DNA of 64,000 nucleotides from Loigolactobacillus bifermentans DSM 20003 (GTDB lineage Bacteria; Bacillota; Bacilli; Lactobacillales; Lactobacillaceae), in contig NZ_AZDA01000013.1 of NCBI RefSeq assembly GCF_001434575.1, positions 1 to 64,000 of the forward strand, given 5' to 3'. Made by a program: the position numbers and the translations under genes. Under the pieces are notes generated by a model. The model had not been told where the DNA came from and did no database searches. It saw only the letters and a list, made by a program, of their open reading frames with translations. Positions within the stretch are counted from its first letter, which is position 1. The number at the start of each line of letters is the position of its first letter. This document shows positions 25,957 through 34,641 of the stretch, one piece after another.

Positions 25957-26787
25957 ATGCGAAAATGGTTGAAAGTGCTCCTGGTCAGCTGTTTCTTGCT
26001 GATTGGCTTAGGCGGGTTAACCAGCTGTGGCCGACAACAATTAAAGCAAGACTCATGGTCGACGATCAAGCAGCGTAACAAAGTGATTATTGGGTTAGAT
26101 GATAGTTTTGTGCCCATGGGATTTCGGGCGAAAAGTGGCCAGTTACAAGGCTTTGATATCGACTTGGCGCGGGCTGTTTTTAAGCAGTATGGGATCAAGG
26201 TTGATTTTCAAACCATTGATTGGTCAATGAATGCAACGGAATTGAATAACCATACCATCGATTTAATTTGGAACGGGTACTCTGTCACACCAGAACGGCA
26301 AAAAGTAGTTCGTTTCTCAAAGCCTTATTTACAAAATGATCAGATCTTAGTGACATTGAAGAAAAATCATATCAACAAGTTCTCCGATATGCAAGGTAAA
26401 GAGCTAGGGGTCCAGGCCGGGTCATCTGGTTATTCGGCTTTAGAATCTGAACCAAAATTATTGAAACAATACATTCATAAACAAACACCGGTATTATATG
26501 ATACGTTTAACGAAGCGTTTATTGATTTAAATGCCGGACGGATCAAGGGATTATTGATCGATAAGGTGTATGCGAATTATTACATTGCACATCAAGCAAA
26601 TCGTAATGACTATCAAACCGAAGATGGTGGCTTTGCGCCAGAAAGTTTTGCAGTTGGGATGCGTAAGTCTGATAAAACAATGCAACGCAAAATCAATCAA
26701 GCTTTTAAAAAGCTATACCGTGATGGCACCATGGCCAAAATATCTGATAAGTGGTTTGGCGAAAATGATGCGATGAAACAAGATTAA
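25957..26787 (+). CDS. Amino-acid ABC transporter substrate-binding lipoprotein
   Basis: The ATG at 25957 follows GGAAGGTGAACGGG. The 276-residue product has a lipoprotein signal peptide with lipobox LTSC, so Cys24 would carry the lipid. The rest is a periplasmic-binding-protein type II fold (SBP family 3): VIIGLDDSFVPMGFRA (about 41-56), QGFDIDLARAVFKQYG (about 61-76), IDLIWNGYSVTPERQ and GKELGVQAGSSGYSALE. It captures a polar amino acid outside the membrane for the permease and ATPase upstream. Confidence 0.94.
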   Translation: MRKWLKVLLVSCFLLIGLGGLTSCGRQQLKQDSWSTIKQRNKVIIGLDDSFVPMGFRAKSGQLQGFDIDLARAVFKQYGIKVDFQTIDWSMNATELNNHTIDLIWNGYSVTPERQKVVRFSKPYLQNDQILVTLKKNHINKFSDMQGKELGVQAGSSGYSALESEPKLLKQYIHKQTPVLYDTFNEAFIDLNAGRIKGLLIDKVYANYYIAHQANRNDYQTEDGGFAPESFAVGMRKSDKTMQRKINQAFKKLYRDGTMAKISDKWFGENDAMKQD

Positions 26788-26792
26788 GGACA

Positions 26793-26839
26793 ATCAAAAA
26801 GTCGATTTGCTTAAAAATGAGCAAATCGACTTTTTTGAT
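26793..26839. terminator. Bidirectional terminator between the transporter and lysC
   Basis: ATCAAAAAGTCGATTTGC and GCAAATCGACTTTTTTGAT form a long perfect stem with a 10-nt loop, between converging genes. Confidence 0.95.
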
Positions 26840-28212
26840 TAGCGCTGTAGCTTTTTGGCAGGCTTGAAAAAGGCCTTGTAGAGACTGCGGACTGTGTTGG
26901 CAGTGTCCTTTTCACGGATCCCAAACATAATTGAGACTGGGGAAGCGCCGTGGTTTAAGGTCACCAGGGAAACACCCGCTTGGGCAATGCTGGTCGTGGC
27001 TTTGGCCATCATCCCAATATGATCTTGAATGCCTTCACCAACGATCATGACTAAGGCGTAGTGATGGATCACCCGTAAGTCATCTGGTTTGATGGCTTGC
27101 CGAATTTCATTGAGCACTTTTGGTTCAATGTCCGGGGTCAATTCGCTTTCGCGAATGATGATCGTCACATCATCGATTCCTGATGGAATGTGTTCAAAGC
27201 TCACATGGTTCTCGTCTAAAATTTGTAGAATTTTAGCCACAAACCCGACCTGCTTGTTCATTAAGTATTTACGCACATAAATGCCTAAGAAACCTTTGTC
27301 ACTGGCAATCCCTGAGATCGGCTTTTTTGGATCATAAATTTTTCGAGCAGAGATCAATGTCCCGGGTTTTTCAGGATGGTTGGTATTCTTGACCCGGACA
27401 GAGATCCCGCCTTCAATGGCTGGAATCAAGGCCTCATCATGAAAAACTGAGAAACCAGCATAAGAAAGTTCACGCATTTCACGGAAGGTGAGATGGTCAA
27501 TGGGTTCTGGGTGAGGGACGATTCCAGGATTGGCGGCGTAAATCGCGTCAACGTCCGTAAAGTTTTCATATAATTCGGCTTTAAAGGCGCGGGCGAAAAT
27601 GGCGCCAGTAATATCGGAGCCGCCACGCGAGAAGGTGCAAATCGCACCATTTTCAGTATAACCGAAGAAACCAGGAATAATGAGAATTTCCTTGGATTTA
27701 CGGAAAGTGGCCAACTGTTGGTAGCTACTTTCTAGGACCTGTGCATCGCCCGGGCAATCTGTAACCACTAAACCAGATTCGTGCGGGCTTAAGTAATGGC
27801 TGGGCATGCCCAAATGGTTTAAAATCGCAGCGACTAATTTGGCGTTATTATCTTCGCCCGCGGCCTTAAAGGCGTCTAAAACATAAGCTTCTGATGCATA
27901 GTCTTGTTCTGGTAAGCCTAAAATATGGGTCTCGATCGGCTTGAAGTCAGCAGCCGGTAGTTCAAAACCGGCTGCAATCTCGCGGTAACGCGCTAAAATT
28001 TGAGATTGAATGGGTTCTAAAGGTTGTTTTGCCAAGTAGGCTTGGGCGTATTGGATCAATAGATCGGTCACCTTAATATCGCCACTAAATCGTTTACCTG
28101 GGGCCGAGACAACCACTGCTCGGCGTTTACTATCGGCGCGAATAATATCGATCACCTTTTGGAGCTGACTACTAGAAGCCAGGGAACTGCCCCCGAACTT
28201 TGCAACTTTCAC
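26839..28212 (-). CDS. lysC: Aspartate kinase (aspartokinase III / YclM-like)
   Basis: The first enzyme of the aspartate pathway (lysine, threonine, methionine and diaminopimelate). The GTG at 28212 gives the usual MKVAKFGGSSLASSSQLQKV opening; a TTG two codons earlier is possible, and frame further upstream runs through the promoter and repeat array. At 457 residues it has the kinase domain with FTDVDAIYAANPGIV near 210-225 and two C-terminal ACT regions (GFLGIYVRKYLMNKQVG and YALVMIVGEGIQDHIG) for feedback control. It resembles the monofunctional YclM type. No lysine riboswitch was seen in the leader. Confidence 0.93.
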   Translation of the reverse strand: MKVAKFGGSSLASSSQLQKVIDIIRADSKRRAVVVSAPGKRFSGDIKVTDLLIQYAQAYLAKQPLEPIQSQILARYREIAAGFELPAADFKPIETHILGLPEQDYASEAYVLDAFKAAGEDNNAKLVAAILNHLGMPSHYLSPHESGLVVTDCPGDAQVLESSYQQLATFRKSKEILIIPGFFGYTENGAICTFSRGGSDITGAIFARAFKAELYENFTDVDAIYAANPGIVPHPEPIDHLTFREMRELSYAGFSVFHDEALIPAIEGGISVRVKNTNHPEKPGTLISARKIYDPKKPISGIASDKGFLGIYVRKYLMNKQVGFVAKILQILDENHVSFEHIPSGIDDVTIIIRESELTPDIEPKVLNEIRQAIKPDDLRVIHHYALVMIVGEGIQDHIGMMAKATTSIAQAGVSLVTLNHGASPVSIMFGIREKDTANTVRSLYKAFFKPAKKLQR

Positions 28213-28254
28213 AACCAATCCACTTCTTTCCAAAATTAAAAATAAATTAATTTT

Positions 28255-28283
28255 AGAATAGCAAATCCTCATAGAAAAGGCAA
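28255..28283 (-). promoter_or_regulatory. Promoter of lysC
   Basis: On the minus strand, TTGCCT (28283-28278), 17 nt, TATTCT (28260-28255). This puts the lysC promoter downstream of the repeat array, leaving a ~30-nt leader. Confidence 0.7.
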
Positions 28284-28305
28284 TTAGGGATTGGGTGCAT
28301 CTCGA

Positions 28306-28396
28306 CCGATCTGCATGTGTTTGTCGGGGGGCTGTTCCTAGCAAAGAAGGGGCAAGCTTGCTAAGCGTTCCGCAGTAAACGGCATTATGATCACAT
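28306..28396 (-). other. Intergenic hairpin region between lysC promoter and repeat array
   Basis: About 90 bp with no gene. On the minus strand GCATGTG (near 28395) pairs with CACATGC (near 28314), enclosing a TAGCAA/TTGCTA stem. It lies upstream of the lysC promoter, so it is not in the lysC transcript unless transcription enters from further upstream. Confidence 0.4.
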
Positions 28397-28398
28397 GC

Positions 28399-28638
28399 TG
28401 TCCATTCTAGCGGCCGAAAACCGTCACGCCAGAAACATGGCACCAGCTAAAGACGCTATTGTATCTTTGCTGTCGCAAAGGTCTTATTTTCGCTGGCTGT
28501 CCATTCTGGCGGCCGAAAACCGTCACGCCAGAAACATGGCACCAGCTAAAGACGCTATTGTATCTTTGCTGTCGCAAAGGTCTAATTTTCGCTGGCTGTC
28601 CATTCTGGCGGCCGAAAATCATCACGCCAGAAACATGG
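28399..28638 (-). repeat. Tandem array of the dispersed repeat (three H1, two H2, 99-bp period)
   Basis: H1 copies lie at 28597-28638, 28498-28539 and 28399-28440 on the minus strand, exactly 99 bp apart. The two full H2 units between them are almost identical. H2 arms are CCAGCG and AGCTGG, with the inner stem CTTTGC/GCAAAG. No AGGAGG arm is present and the last H1 is not followed by H2. The last copy has CGCTAG instead of CGCCAG, which still pairs by a G-T wobble. Confidence 0.9.
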
Positions 28639-28714
28639 CGCTAAAAAAATAGCCCCAGACCCAAAAATAGGTCTGCGACGCTGTTTGTCGTTTATTCTGG
28701 CAAGGTGTAGCGCC

Positions 28715-28741
28715 AAAAAAATAGCGTTGCAACAACGCTAC
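28715..28741 (-). terminator. Terminator of the DUF4044 gene
   Basis: On the minus strand, TAGCGTTG, a short loop and CAACGCTA are followed by seven T residues, just after the stop of the 38-residue gene. A second hairpin (CAGACC..GGGTCTG) with a T run follows near 28680-28640. Confidence 0.85.
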
Positions 28742-28745
28742 AACG

Positions 28746-28862
28746 CTAAAATAACCCCAGAGAGCCAGCTGCACCGAGGAAGACGCCACCGACTGTTGCA
28801 ATCAACATGATCCAAATGAAAATTTTTGTGATTTTTGTAAACGTGCTGGTTTCTTTCTTCAT
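28746..28862 (-). CDS. DUF4044 family small membrane protein
   Basis: A 38-residue gene. ATG 28862 follows GAGGTGTCTAATCA. The product opens MKKETSTFTKITKIF and continues with one membrane helix (about 15-35, with the motif IMLIATVGGVFLGA). Length, Lys-rich start and the single helix match DUF4044 proteins found beside the dcw cluster in lactobacilli. Function is unknown. Confidence 0.85.
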   Translation of the reverse strand: MKKETSTFTKITKIFIWIMLIATVGGVFLGAAGSLGLF

Positions 28863-29031
28863 TGATTAGACACCTCAATTAAATCGTTTCAAGGACATTT
28901 TAAATTCTAACCTAGTTTACCTTGTCTGATTTTAGATTGCAACTAAGCTGGCCAGTTGTTTTAAACAAAACTTGCCAGTTGGCCAGGCTGCGGGTTAAGA
29001 TGACATTAATGAATAGAAAGTGGGAAATGAC

Positions 29032-29385
29032 ATGCGCTATTTTTGGCTTTGGGTTGCGTTACCGTGGGTGCTTACATTGGGCTATTACGTTGTGCGTCAA
29101 GTTTTGCCGCTAACGTGGCGCCGCCGTTTACGGCCGGTGGATCTCATGACGCTGTGCTTATTGATTCCCCTTTATGTGATGCTCCGCTTTAAGTATCAAT
29201 TAGCAGCCGGTAGTTTGATTTTGGTTTTTGTCATGTTAGCAGGGATGTTTAGTGCCTTTTTCCTAGCGTGGCATCGTGGTGAAATTTTATTTAAAACTTT
29301 CTTTAAGTTTTGGTGGCGCCTGATGTTCTTTGTGAACTTGATCAGTTACGTCGGATGCCTGATTGGCCTAATATTCGTGAAATAG
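29032..29385 (+). CDS. DUF3397 family membrane protein
   Basis: A 117-residue protein from ATG 29032, preceded by AGAAAGTGGGAAATGAC. It has four predicted membrane helices (roughly 2-20, 37-53, 60-80 and 98-116) and basic loops (TWRRRLRPVD). Size, topology and position directly upstream of mraZ fit the DUF3397 proteins of lactobacilli. No function is known; the conserved position suggests a link to envelope biology. Confidence 0.85.
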   Translation: MRYFWLWVALPWVLTLGYYVVRQVLPLTWRRRLRPVDLMTLCLLIPLYVMLRFKYQLAAGSLILVFVMLAGMFSAFFLAWHRGEILFKTFFKFWWRLMFFVNLISYVGCLIGLIFVK

Positions 29386-29410
29386 CGACGCGGGAAACTG
29401 CGTTTTTTTT
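29386..29410 (+). terminator. Short terminator after the DUF3397 gene
   Basis: ACGC, an 8-nt loop and GCGT are followed by eight T residues. The stem is only 4-5 bp, so it may be leaky. Confidence 0.55.
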
Positions 29411-29504
29411 GTACCTAAAAATCGTCCCCCACACCTTGAAAAGGCTGTTAATTCAAGTTAAATATGACATTCTCGTGACAAAAAAGGGATTTCATCTTGA
29501 AGTT

Positions 29505-29534
29505 ATGGTAGAAAGTGGGGGGATGTGGTAGACT
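29505..29534 (+). promoter_or_regulatory. dcw promoter with three MraZ-type boxes
   Basis: ATGGTA, GTGGGG and GTGGTA occur at 29505, 29515 and 29525, each separated by exactly 4 nt, and the last overlaps a TAGACT -10 (29529-29534). MraZ of Bacillus binds three GTGG(A/T)G-like boxes with 4-nt spacers in its own promoter, so this is a likely autoregulatory operator of the dcw operon. The -35 (TGGTAG at 29506) is weak. Confidence 0.7.
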
Positions 29535-29566
29535 TTAAATTGTGCATCAGTGAGTGAGGTGAGAGT

Positions 29567-29998
29567 ATGTTTATGGGTGAGTACCATCATACGATTGACA
29601 CAAAGGGTCGCTTGATCGTTCCCGCGAAATTTCGGGAAGCGTTAGGCCCTAAATTTATTGTGACACGTGGGATGGATGGCTGCCTATTTGGATACGCCGT
29701 TACGGAATGGGAACTGCTTGAGCAAAAGCTCCGACAGTTACCCTTGACAAAACGCGATGCACGGGCATTTGTTCGGTTTCTTTATTCAGCTGCAACTGAA
29801 TGTGTGGTGGATAAACAAGGCCGCATCAATTTGCCAGAATTACTGCGGCAACACGCAGGACTTGAAAAAGCATGTGTGTTGCTGGGGGTTTCCAATCGTA
29901 TTGAAATTTGGGACCAAAGTCGTTGGGAAAAAGCCAGCGCTGAAGCGGCCGAAAATTTTGATGACATTGCGGAAAATATGCTTGATATTGACTTTTAA
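29567..29998 (+). CDS. mraZ: Transcriptional regulator MraZ
   Basis: A 143-residue protein made of two tandem SpoVT/AbrB-like DNA-binding repeats. Each has a DxKGR-type motif: [16 protein letters not shown] (about 8-23) and [15 protein letters not shown] (about 80-94). It forms rings and represses the dcw operon it heads. ATG 29567 follows GAGGTGAGAGT; a second ATG lies two codons in. The boxes upstream suggest direct autoregulation. Confidence 0.97.
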   Translation: MFMGEYHHTIDTKGRLIVPAKFREALGPKFIVTRGMDGCLFGYAVTEWELLEQKLRQLPLTKRDARAFVRFLYSAATECVVDKQGRINLPELLRQHAGLEKACVLLGVSNRIEIWDQSRWEKASAEAAENFDDIAENMLDIDF

Positions 29999-30018
29999 AA
30001 ACAAGGGAGTAACCGTTG

Positions 30019-30963
30019 ATGGCCTTTAAGCACCAAACCGTTTTGCGACAGGAAACGATTGACCAATTACAAGTAAAACCAGATGGTATTTATGTCGATG
30101 CCACATTAGGTGGCGGCGGTCATAGTGAATTATTATTATCGCAGTTGGGACCAGCTGGGCATTTATATGCGTTTGATCAAGATCAAACGGCAATTGATAA
30201 TGGTCAACAGCGTTTGGCACCTTATATTCAGCGGCAACAAGTGACGTTTATCAAGGCCAATTTTCGGTCGTTAACCGCGTCATTAGCTGAACAAGGGGTA
30301 ACGGCCATTGATGGGATCATTTACGATTTAGGTGTTTCATCGCCGCAATTTGATGAAGCGCAGCGTGGCTTTAGTTACAAATTAACGGCACCACTGGATA
30401 TGCGCATGGATCAAAGCGCCACCTTAACGGCACAGACGATTGTAAATGATTGGCCGTATGCTGATTTAGAACGGGTGCTTTACCGTTATGGGGAAGATCG
30501 TTTTCCAAAGCGTGTGGCGCGGGCCATTGAGCGGGAACGCCAAATCAAACCGATTGAAACGACGACAGAATTAGCTGAAATCGTTAAAACAGCGATTCCA
30601 GCAGCGGCGCGTCGTAAAGGCGGCCATCCTGCCAAACGAACGTTTCAGGCGCTACGGATTGCCGTCAATGATGAATTAGGTGCCGCGGAGGAGTCTTTGG
30701 AAGCCGCGATTGCTTTATTGAAACCAACTGGACGGGTTTGCGTGATCACATTCCAGTCCCTTGAAGATCGGTTGGTTAAAACCATTTATCGCGATCATGC
30801 GCGGCTACCAGAAATGCCACGCGGGTTACCCGTACGCGGCGATTTAGCGACGGCTGAGCTTAAAATCATTACCAAGAAACCCATTGTACCAAGTGAAACA
30901 GAATTAGCTACCAACCGCCGGGCGCACAGTGCCCACCTACGTGTTGCTGAAAAACAAATTTAA
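30019..30963 (+). CDS. rsmH: 16S rRNA (cytosine-1402-N4)-methyltransferase RsmH
   Basis: A SAM-dependent methyltransferase (MraW) of 314 residues starting at ATG 30019 ([13 protein letters not shown]). Seen are [16 protein letters not shown] (about 26-41, SAM loop), [13 protein letters not shown] near 52, [20 protein letters not shown] near 98 and the C-terminal [10 protein letters not shown] motif. It modifies C1402 in the decoding centre. It lies 20 bp after mraZ in the operon. Confidence 0.97.
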   Translation: MAFKHQTVLRQETIDQLQVKPDGIYVDATLGGGGHSELLLSQLGPAGHLYAFDQDQTAIDNGQQRLAPYIQRQQVTFIKANFRSLTASLAEQGVTAIDGIIYDLGVSSPQFDEAQRGFSYKLTAPLDMRMDQSATLTAQTIVNDWPYADLERVLYRYGEDRFPKRVARAIERERQIKPIETTTELAEIVKTAIPAAARRKGGHPAKRTFQALRIAVNDELGAAEESLEAAIALLKPTGRVCVITFQSLEDRLVKTIYRDHARLPEMPRGLPVRGDLATAELKIITKKPIVPSETELATNRRAHSAHLRVAEKQI

Positions 30964-30995
30964 ATTGAGTGATCTTATCAAATAGGATGTGGTGC

Positions 30996-31394
30996 ATGAT
31001 GCTAGATGAAAGTACAGCAAGAGATTTAACGGCCTTAACACAGCCCGAAACAACAGCCCCTCAGGTGCAGCCTGAGATACATACAGCGGCGCAACCTGCA
31101 CCACAAGCAGTGCCTCGTCAGCATGTGGCCTTTTCAGTGTTTGAAAAGGCCGCCGTGGTTGCTTTAGGGTTAGTTGCTGTAGCTTTGTGTACGTTGATTG
31201 TTTCCAGCAAAATTGCATTGGCCAGTACCCAACGCAATTTAGAAAATGTTGGGCGGTCGATTACCAAAGTTGAATCGGACACCACCGATTATAAGCAAGA
31301 GGTCAACGAATTGATGCAGACGAACCATCTTGATTCTGTTGCGTCTAAAGATGGCCTAAAACTTAATGAAGCAAACATAAGGAATGTTAAATAA
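30996..31394 (+). CDS. ftsL: Cell division protein FtsL
   Basis: A 132-residue bitopic protein. I start it at ATG 30996 after AGGATGTGG (ATG 30999 is equally possible). A cytoplasmic, Gln/Pro/Thr-rich tail (1-45) leads to one membrane helix (about 52-74, VVALGLVAVALCTLIVSS) and an extracellular coiled coil (TQRNLENVGRSITKVE) ending near 125. FtsL pairs with DivIC and DivIB in the divisome. The sequence is poorly conserved in this family; the call leans on topology and position between rsmH and pbp2B. Confidence 0.88.
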   Translation: MMLDESTARDLTALTQPETTAPQVQPEIHTAAQPAPQAVPRQHVAFSVFEKAAVVALGLVAVALCTLIVSSKIALASTQRNLENVGRSITKVESDTTDYKQEVNELMQTNHLDSVASKDGLKLNEANIRNVK

Positions 31395-33551
31395 ATGAAG
31401 TTTTTTCAAAAAGAGCGATTGTTAAATAAGGAGAATCCACGGGTGAGCCGACGTTATTTAGGCGCCACTTTCTTTGGCATTATTATTGTGGTATTTTTCA
31501 TATTTATCGGTCGTTTTTCTTATATTGCCATTCATGGGCAAATTAATAATAATAATTTAAGCCAAAAAACGGCTGCACTTTATCGAAAAGATACGGTTAT
31601 CAAAGCCAAGCGAGGGACGATTTACGACGCCTCTGGGAATGCCATTGCAGAGGACACCACGACTTATTCGGTTTATGCGGTTTTGGATAAAAAATATGTC
31701 AATGCCAAGCATAAAAAATTGTATGTCACGGATAAGCAAAAAGTGGCAAAGCTGTTAAGTGCGTATTTACCAATGAGCCAGGCGAAGATTTTAAAGACGT
31801 TACAAACCAAAAACGCCTTTCAAGTCGAATTTGGCACAGCAGGTAAAAATTTATCTCTGGCGATCAAACAAAAAATTGAAGCAGCTCATTTAAGCGGGGT
31901 CTACTTTACGGCAACCCCGGCCCGATTGTATCCCAACGGCATTTTTGCGTCGCATCAAATCGGTTTGGCGCAGGCGGCCAGTAATTCAACGGACACCACC
32001 CTAAAAGGTGTGATGGGAATCGAGCAAGGGTATAATACGATTTTAAGTGGTAAAAACGGCAGTAAACAAGTCGACCAAGATTCCTATGGTTACCAATTGC
32101 CAGATAGTAAAACCAAATATAAAGCGGCTAAAAATGGCAGTGATATTTACTTAACTTTGGATTCACGGTTGCAGTCTTATCTGGAAACATTAATGACGAA
32201 GGAACAAAAAAAGTTCAATCCCAAGTCAATGACGGCCGTTTTAATGAATCCGAAAACGGGGCAAATTTTAGCTGCCTCACAACGGCCAACTTTTAACCCA
32301 CAAACCGGGGCGGGCTTTGGTTCAGCCAATGCTTGGCGCGATATTTTAACGGAAGATAGTTATGAACCTGGTTCTGTGATGAAAGTCTTCTCACTGGCAT
32401 CGATTATCAATGCCGGTAAGTATCCCCCTAACGCCTACTATCAGTCTGGCAAGATCACAGTCGGCGGTGTCACCGTGCATGATTGGAACACTACTGGTTG
32501 GGGCAGTATTCCGTATTCTCAGGCGTTTCCAAGATCAAGTAACGTTGGGTTTGTTCATCTAGAACAGATCTTAGGTCACAAGAAATGGTTGGCTTACTTA
32601 AAGAAGTTTAAGTTCTTAAAAGCGACGCATTCTGGGTTGCCAGGTGAAGCTAGTGGCAGTGTTCAATTTGGCTCTGCTGCTGATCAGTCGATCACCGCTT
32701 TTGGGCAAGGCATCAATGTGACAGTGATGCAAATGATGCAAGGCTTCTCAGCCATTGCCAATGGCGGAAAAGAAATGAAGCCGCAGATCATCAGCAAAGT
32801 TGTGAATAGCCAAACCGGCAAAACCACCACGTATCAACCGCAACAAGTGGCAAAACCAGTCACCAAGAAAACCACTAAAAAGGTGATCAGTGCCATGCGG
32901 GATGTGGTGAATAAGAAGTATGGCACTGGGACGGCTTATAAGATCAAAGGACAAGATATTGCGGTTAAAACTGGGACGGCGCAAATTAGCGGTTCTAATG
33001 GCTATTTAACCGGATCAAATAACTATATTTTCTCAGTTGTCGGGATGGCACCTGCTAGCAATCCAAAGTATGTGTTGTACATTACCATGAAACAACCACA
33101 AAATATTCAGTCAACTGATGCCACGAACTTGTCTGATATTTTCAAACCAATGATGACGCGGGCATTAGCTTATAGCAATGTGACCACCACCAGTAGCACT
33201 GAAAGTACTGCAACCATGAAAAAGTTAAGTGGTGAAAGTGTGACGAAGGCCAAACAGGTCCTTGACAAGCAAAAGTTAAAGCCGATTCAAATTGGAACTG
33301 GGAATACGGTGGTCCAACAATCACCAGTTTCCGGTACACAGCTGTTAAGCAATCAACGGGTCTTACTATTAACCAATGGCGCCATGACCATGCCAGATGT
33401 GAGTGGTTGGTCCAAGAGTGATTTGTTGCGCTTAGAACAATTAACGGGTAAGACCTTTAAAATCACGGGGACTGGTTATGCCAAAACCCAAAGTTTACCA
33501 GCCAATTCGTTAATGAATTCGGCAAAAACCATTACTGTTACCTTAGAATAA
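31395..33551 (+). CDS. pbp2B: Division transpeptidase PBP2B with PASTA domains
   Basis: A 718-residue class B penicillin-binding protein starting at the codon after the ftsL stop. It has a membrane helix (about 21-46), a dimerisation domain (60-250) and a transpeptidase domain with the active-site SVMK (S327, K330), SSN (381-383) and KTGT (525-528). Two PASTA domains follow (about 595-718). It cross-links septal peptidoglycan as the FtsI partner of FtsW. Start ATG 31395. Confidence 0.96.
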   Translation: MKFFQKERLLNKENPRVSRRYLGATFFGIIIVVFFIFIGRFSYIAIHGQINNNNLSQKTAALYRKDTVIKAKRGTIYDASGNAIAEDTTTYSVYAVLDKKYVNAKHKKLYVTDKQKVAKLLSAYLPMSQAKILKTLQTKNAFQVEFGTAGKNLSLAIKQKIEAAHLSGVYFTATPARLYPNGIFASHQIGLAQAASNSTDTTLKGVMGIEQGYNTILSGKNGSKQVDQDSYGYQLPDSKTKYKAAKNGSDIYLTLDSRLQSYLETLMTKEQKKFNPKSMTAVLMNPKTGQILAASQRPTFNPQTGAGFGSANAWRDILTEDSYEPGSVMKVFSLASIINAGKYPPNAYYQSGKITVGGVTVHDWNTTGWGSIPYSQAFPRSSNVGFVHLEQILGHKKWLAYLKKFKFLKATHSGLPGEASGSVQFGSAADQSITAFGQGINVTVMQMMQGFSAIANGGKEMKPQIISKVVNSQTGKTTTYQPQQVAKPVTKKTTKKVISAMRDVVNKKYGTGTAYKIKGQDIAVKTGTAQISGSNGYLTGSNNYIFSVVGMAPASNPKYVLYITMKQPQNIQSTDATNLSDIFKPMMTRALAYSNVTTTSSTESTATMKKLSGESVTKAKQVLDKQKLKPIQIGTGNTVVQQSPVSGTQLLSNQRVLLLTNGAMTMPDVSGWSKSDLLRLEQLTGKTFKITGTGYAKTQSLPANSLMNSAKTITVTLE

Positions 33552-33575
33552 CCAAAATAGGAGCGAGAGAGAATT

Positions 33576-34541
33576 ATGCAAGCAACAGCAACATTGATCC
33601 CCATTGTCAGCAGCTTTGCCATTACGTTTATGGTGATGCCACTGTTTATTGGTTACTTCCGGATGAAAAAGGAAGGCCAAGTGATTCGTGAAGAAGGACC
33701 GAAATGGCATGAAAAAAAATCAGGGACGCCTACCATGGGTGGTTTGGTGTTCTTGATTGCCAGTGTGATCTCAACGATTTGGGTTGCCATTTGGCAGCAT
33801 CAATTGACACCACATGTTTTGATCACTTTGTTTATCCTGGTGCTCTATGGTGCCTTAGGGTTTATGGACGATTCGATTAAACTGTTTGAAAAACGGAACC
33901 TGGGTTTAAGAGCTTGGCAAAAGCTGTTAGGTCAAATCGTTGGCGGTTTGATTTTTACTTGGGTGTACGTTGCCACAGGGTTACCATTGTCATTGAACCT
34001 GCCCGGTTTGGGTGAAGTGCCGTTAGGCTTTTTATACGCGGTTTTCATTTTGATCTGGTTGGTTGGCTTCTCCAATGCGGTGAACCTCACGGATGGGTTA
34101 GATGGCTTGGTTGCTGGTACGGCGACCATTGCGTTTGTCACGTACGCGATTATTGCCCAACACGAAGGCCGCACCGATATTTTGATTTTCTGTTTAACGA
34201 TTATTGGTGGCTTGATCGCATTTTTCTACTTTAATCACAAACCAGCAAAAATCTTTATGGGGGATGTCGGTTCGCTGGCCTTAGGTGGCGCCTTAGCCGC
34301 TGTTTCCATTTTGTTACACCGTGAATTTTCATTGTTATTGATCGGCTTGGTTTTTGTGATTGAAACCGCCAGTGTCATGATCCAAGTGGCAGTGTTCCAT
34401 TTAACCGGTAAGCGGGTTTTCCGGATGAGTCCGATCCATCACCATTTTGAAATGCTAGGTTGGTCTGAATGGCGCGTGGTTTTGACGTTCTGGGGCTTTG
34501 GTTTATTGTGCGCAGTGGTTTACTTGGCGTTATTCTTATAA
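33576..34541 (+). CDS. mraY: Phospho-N-acetylmuramoyl-pentapeptide transferase MraY
   Basis: A 321-residue polytopic enzyme (about ten membrane helices) that makes lipid I from UDP-MurNAc-pentapeptide and undecaprenyl phosphate. Diagnostic parts are [19 protein letters not shown] (about 41-59), [10 protein letters not shown] near 93, the catalytic [12 protein letters not shown] near 168 and [11 protein letters not shown] near 228, ending with the MSPIHHHFE histidine motif. ATG 33576 follows AGGAGCGAGAGAGAATT. Confidence 0.97.
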   Translation: MQATATLIPIVSSFAITFMVMPLFIGYFRMKKEGQVIREEGPKWHEKKSGTPTMGGLVFLIASVISTIWVAIWQHQLTPHVLITLFILVLYGALGFMDDSIKLFEKRNLGLRAWQKLLGQIVGGLIFTWVYVATGLPLSLNLPGLGEVPLGFLYAVFILIWLVGFSNAVNLTDGLDGLVAGTATIAFVTYAIIAQHEGRTDILIFCLTIIGGLIAFFYFNHKPAKIFMGDVGSLALGGALAAVSILLHREFSLLLIGLVFVIETASVMIQVAVFHLTGKRVFRMSPIHHHFEMLGWSEWRVVLTFWGFGLLCAVVYLALFL

Positions 34542-34550
34542 GATTCAGTT

Positions 34551-34588
34551 AAGAGCAGTTGGGCGGCCTTGAGCCGGACTGCTCTTTC
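34551..34588 (+). terminator. Hairpin between mraY and murD
   Basis: AAGAGCAGT and ACTGCTCTT pair, with an inner GGC/GCC stem. Only a short T-poor tail (TCGTTG) follows, so termination would be weak; it may be an attenuator or an mRNA-processing or stability hairpin. Confidence 0.5.
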
Positions 34589-34589
34589 G

Positions 34590-34618
34590 TTGACAATAAA
34601 GGTTAGTGTACTTATTTT
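34590..34618 (+). promoter_or_regulatory. Internal dcw promoter before murD
   Basis: TTGACA (34590), 17 nt, TATTTT (34613), directly after the hairpin and 23 bp before the GTG start of murD. It could supply murD-murG-divIB independently of mraZ control. Confidence 0.65.
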
Positions 34619-34641
34619 ATGAATAAAGGGAGATTTTGGCA

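Noticed and set aside
28213-28396. Lysine riboswitch before lysC
   Set aside because: None of the conserved lysine-riboswitch core sequences are seen, and the promoter lies only ~45 bp before the start codon, leaving too short a leader.
28213-28443. Longer aspartokinase N-terminus
   Set aside because: It would cover the promoter and part of the repeat array; the family start is MKVAKFGGSS at 28212.
28399-28638. CRISPR array
   Set aside because: The repeated unit is about 99 bp with near-identical spacers and internal hairpins, with no cas gene nearby.
28395-28652. Open frames of 60-85 codons on both strands across the repeat array
   Set aside because: They exist only because a 99-bp repeat is a multiple of three and keeps frames open; no ribosome site or protein family, and the RNA hairpin explains the sequence.
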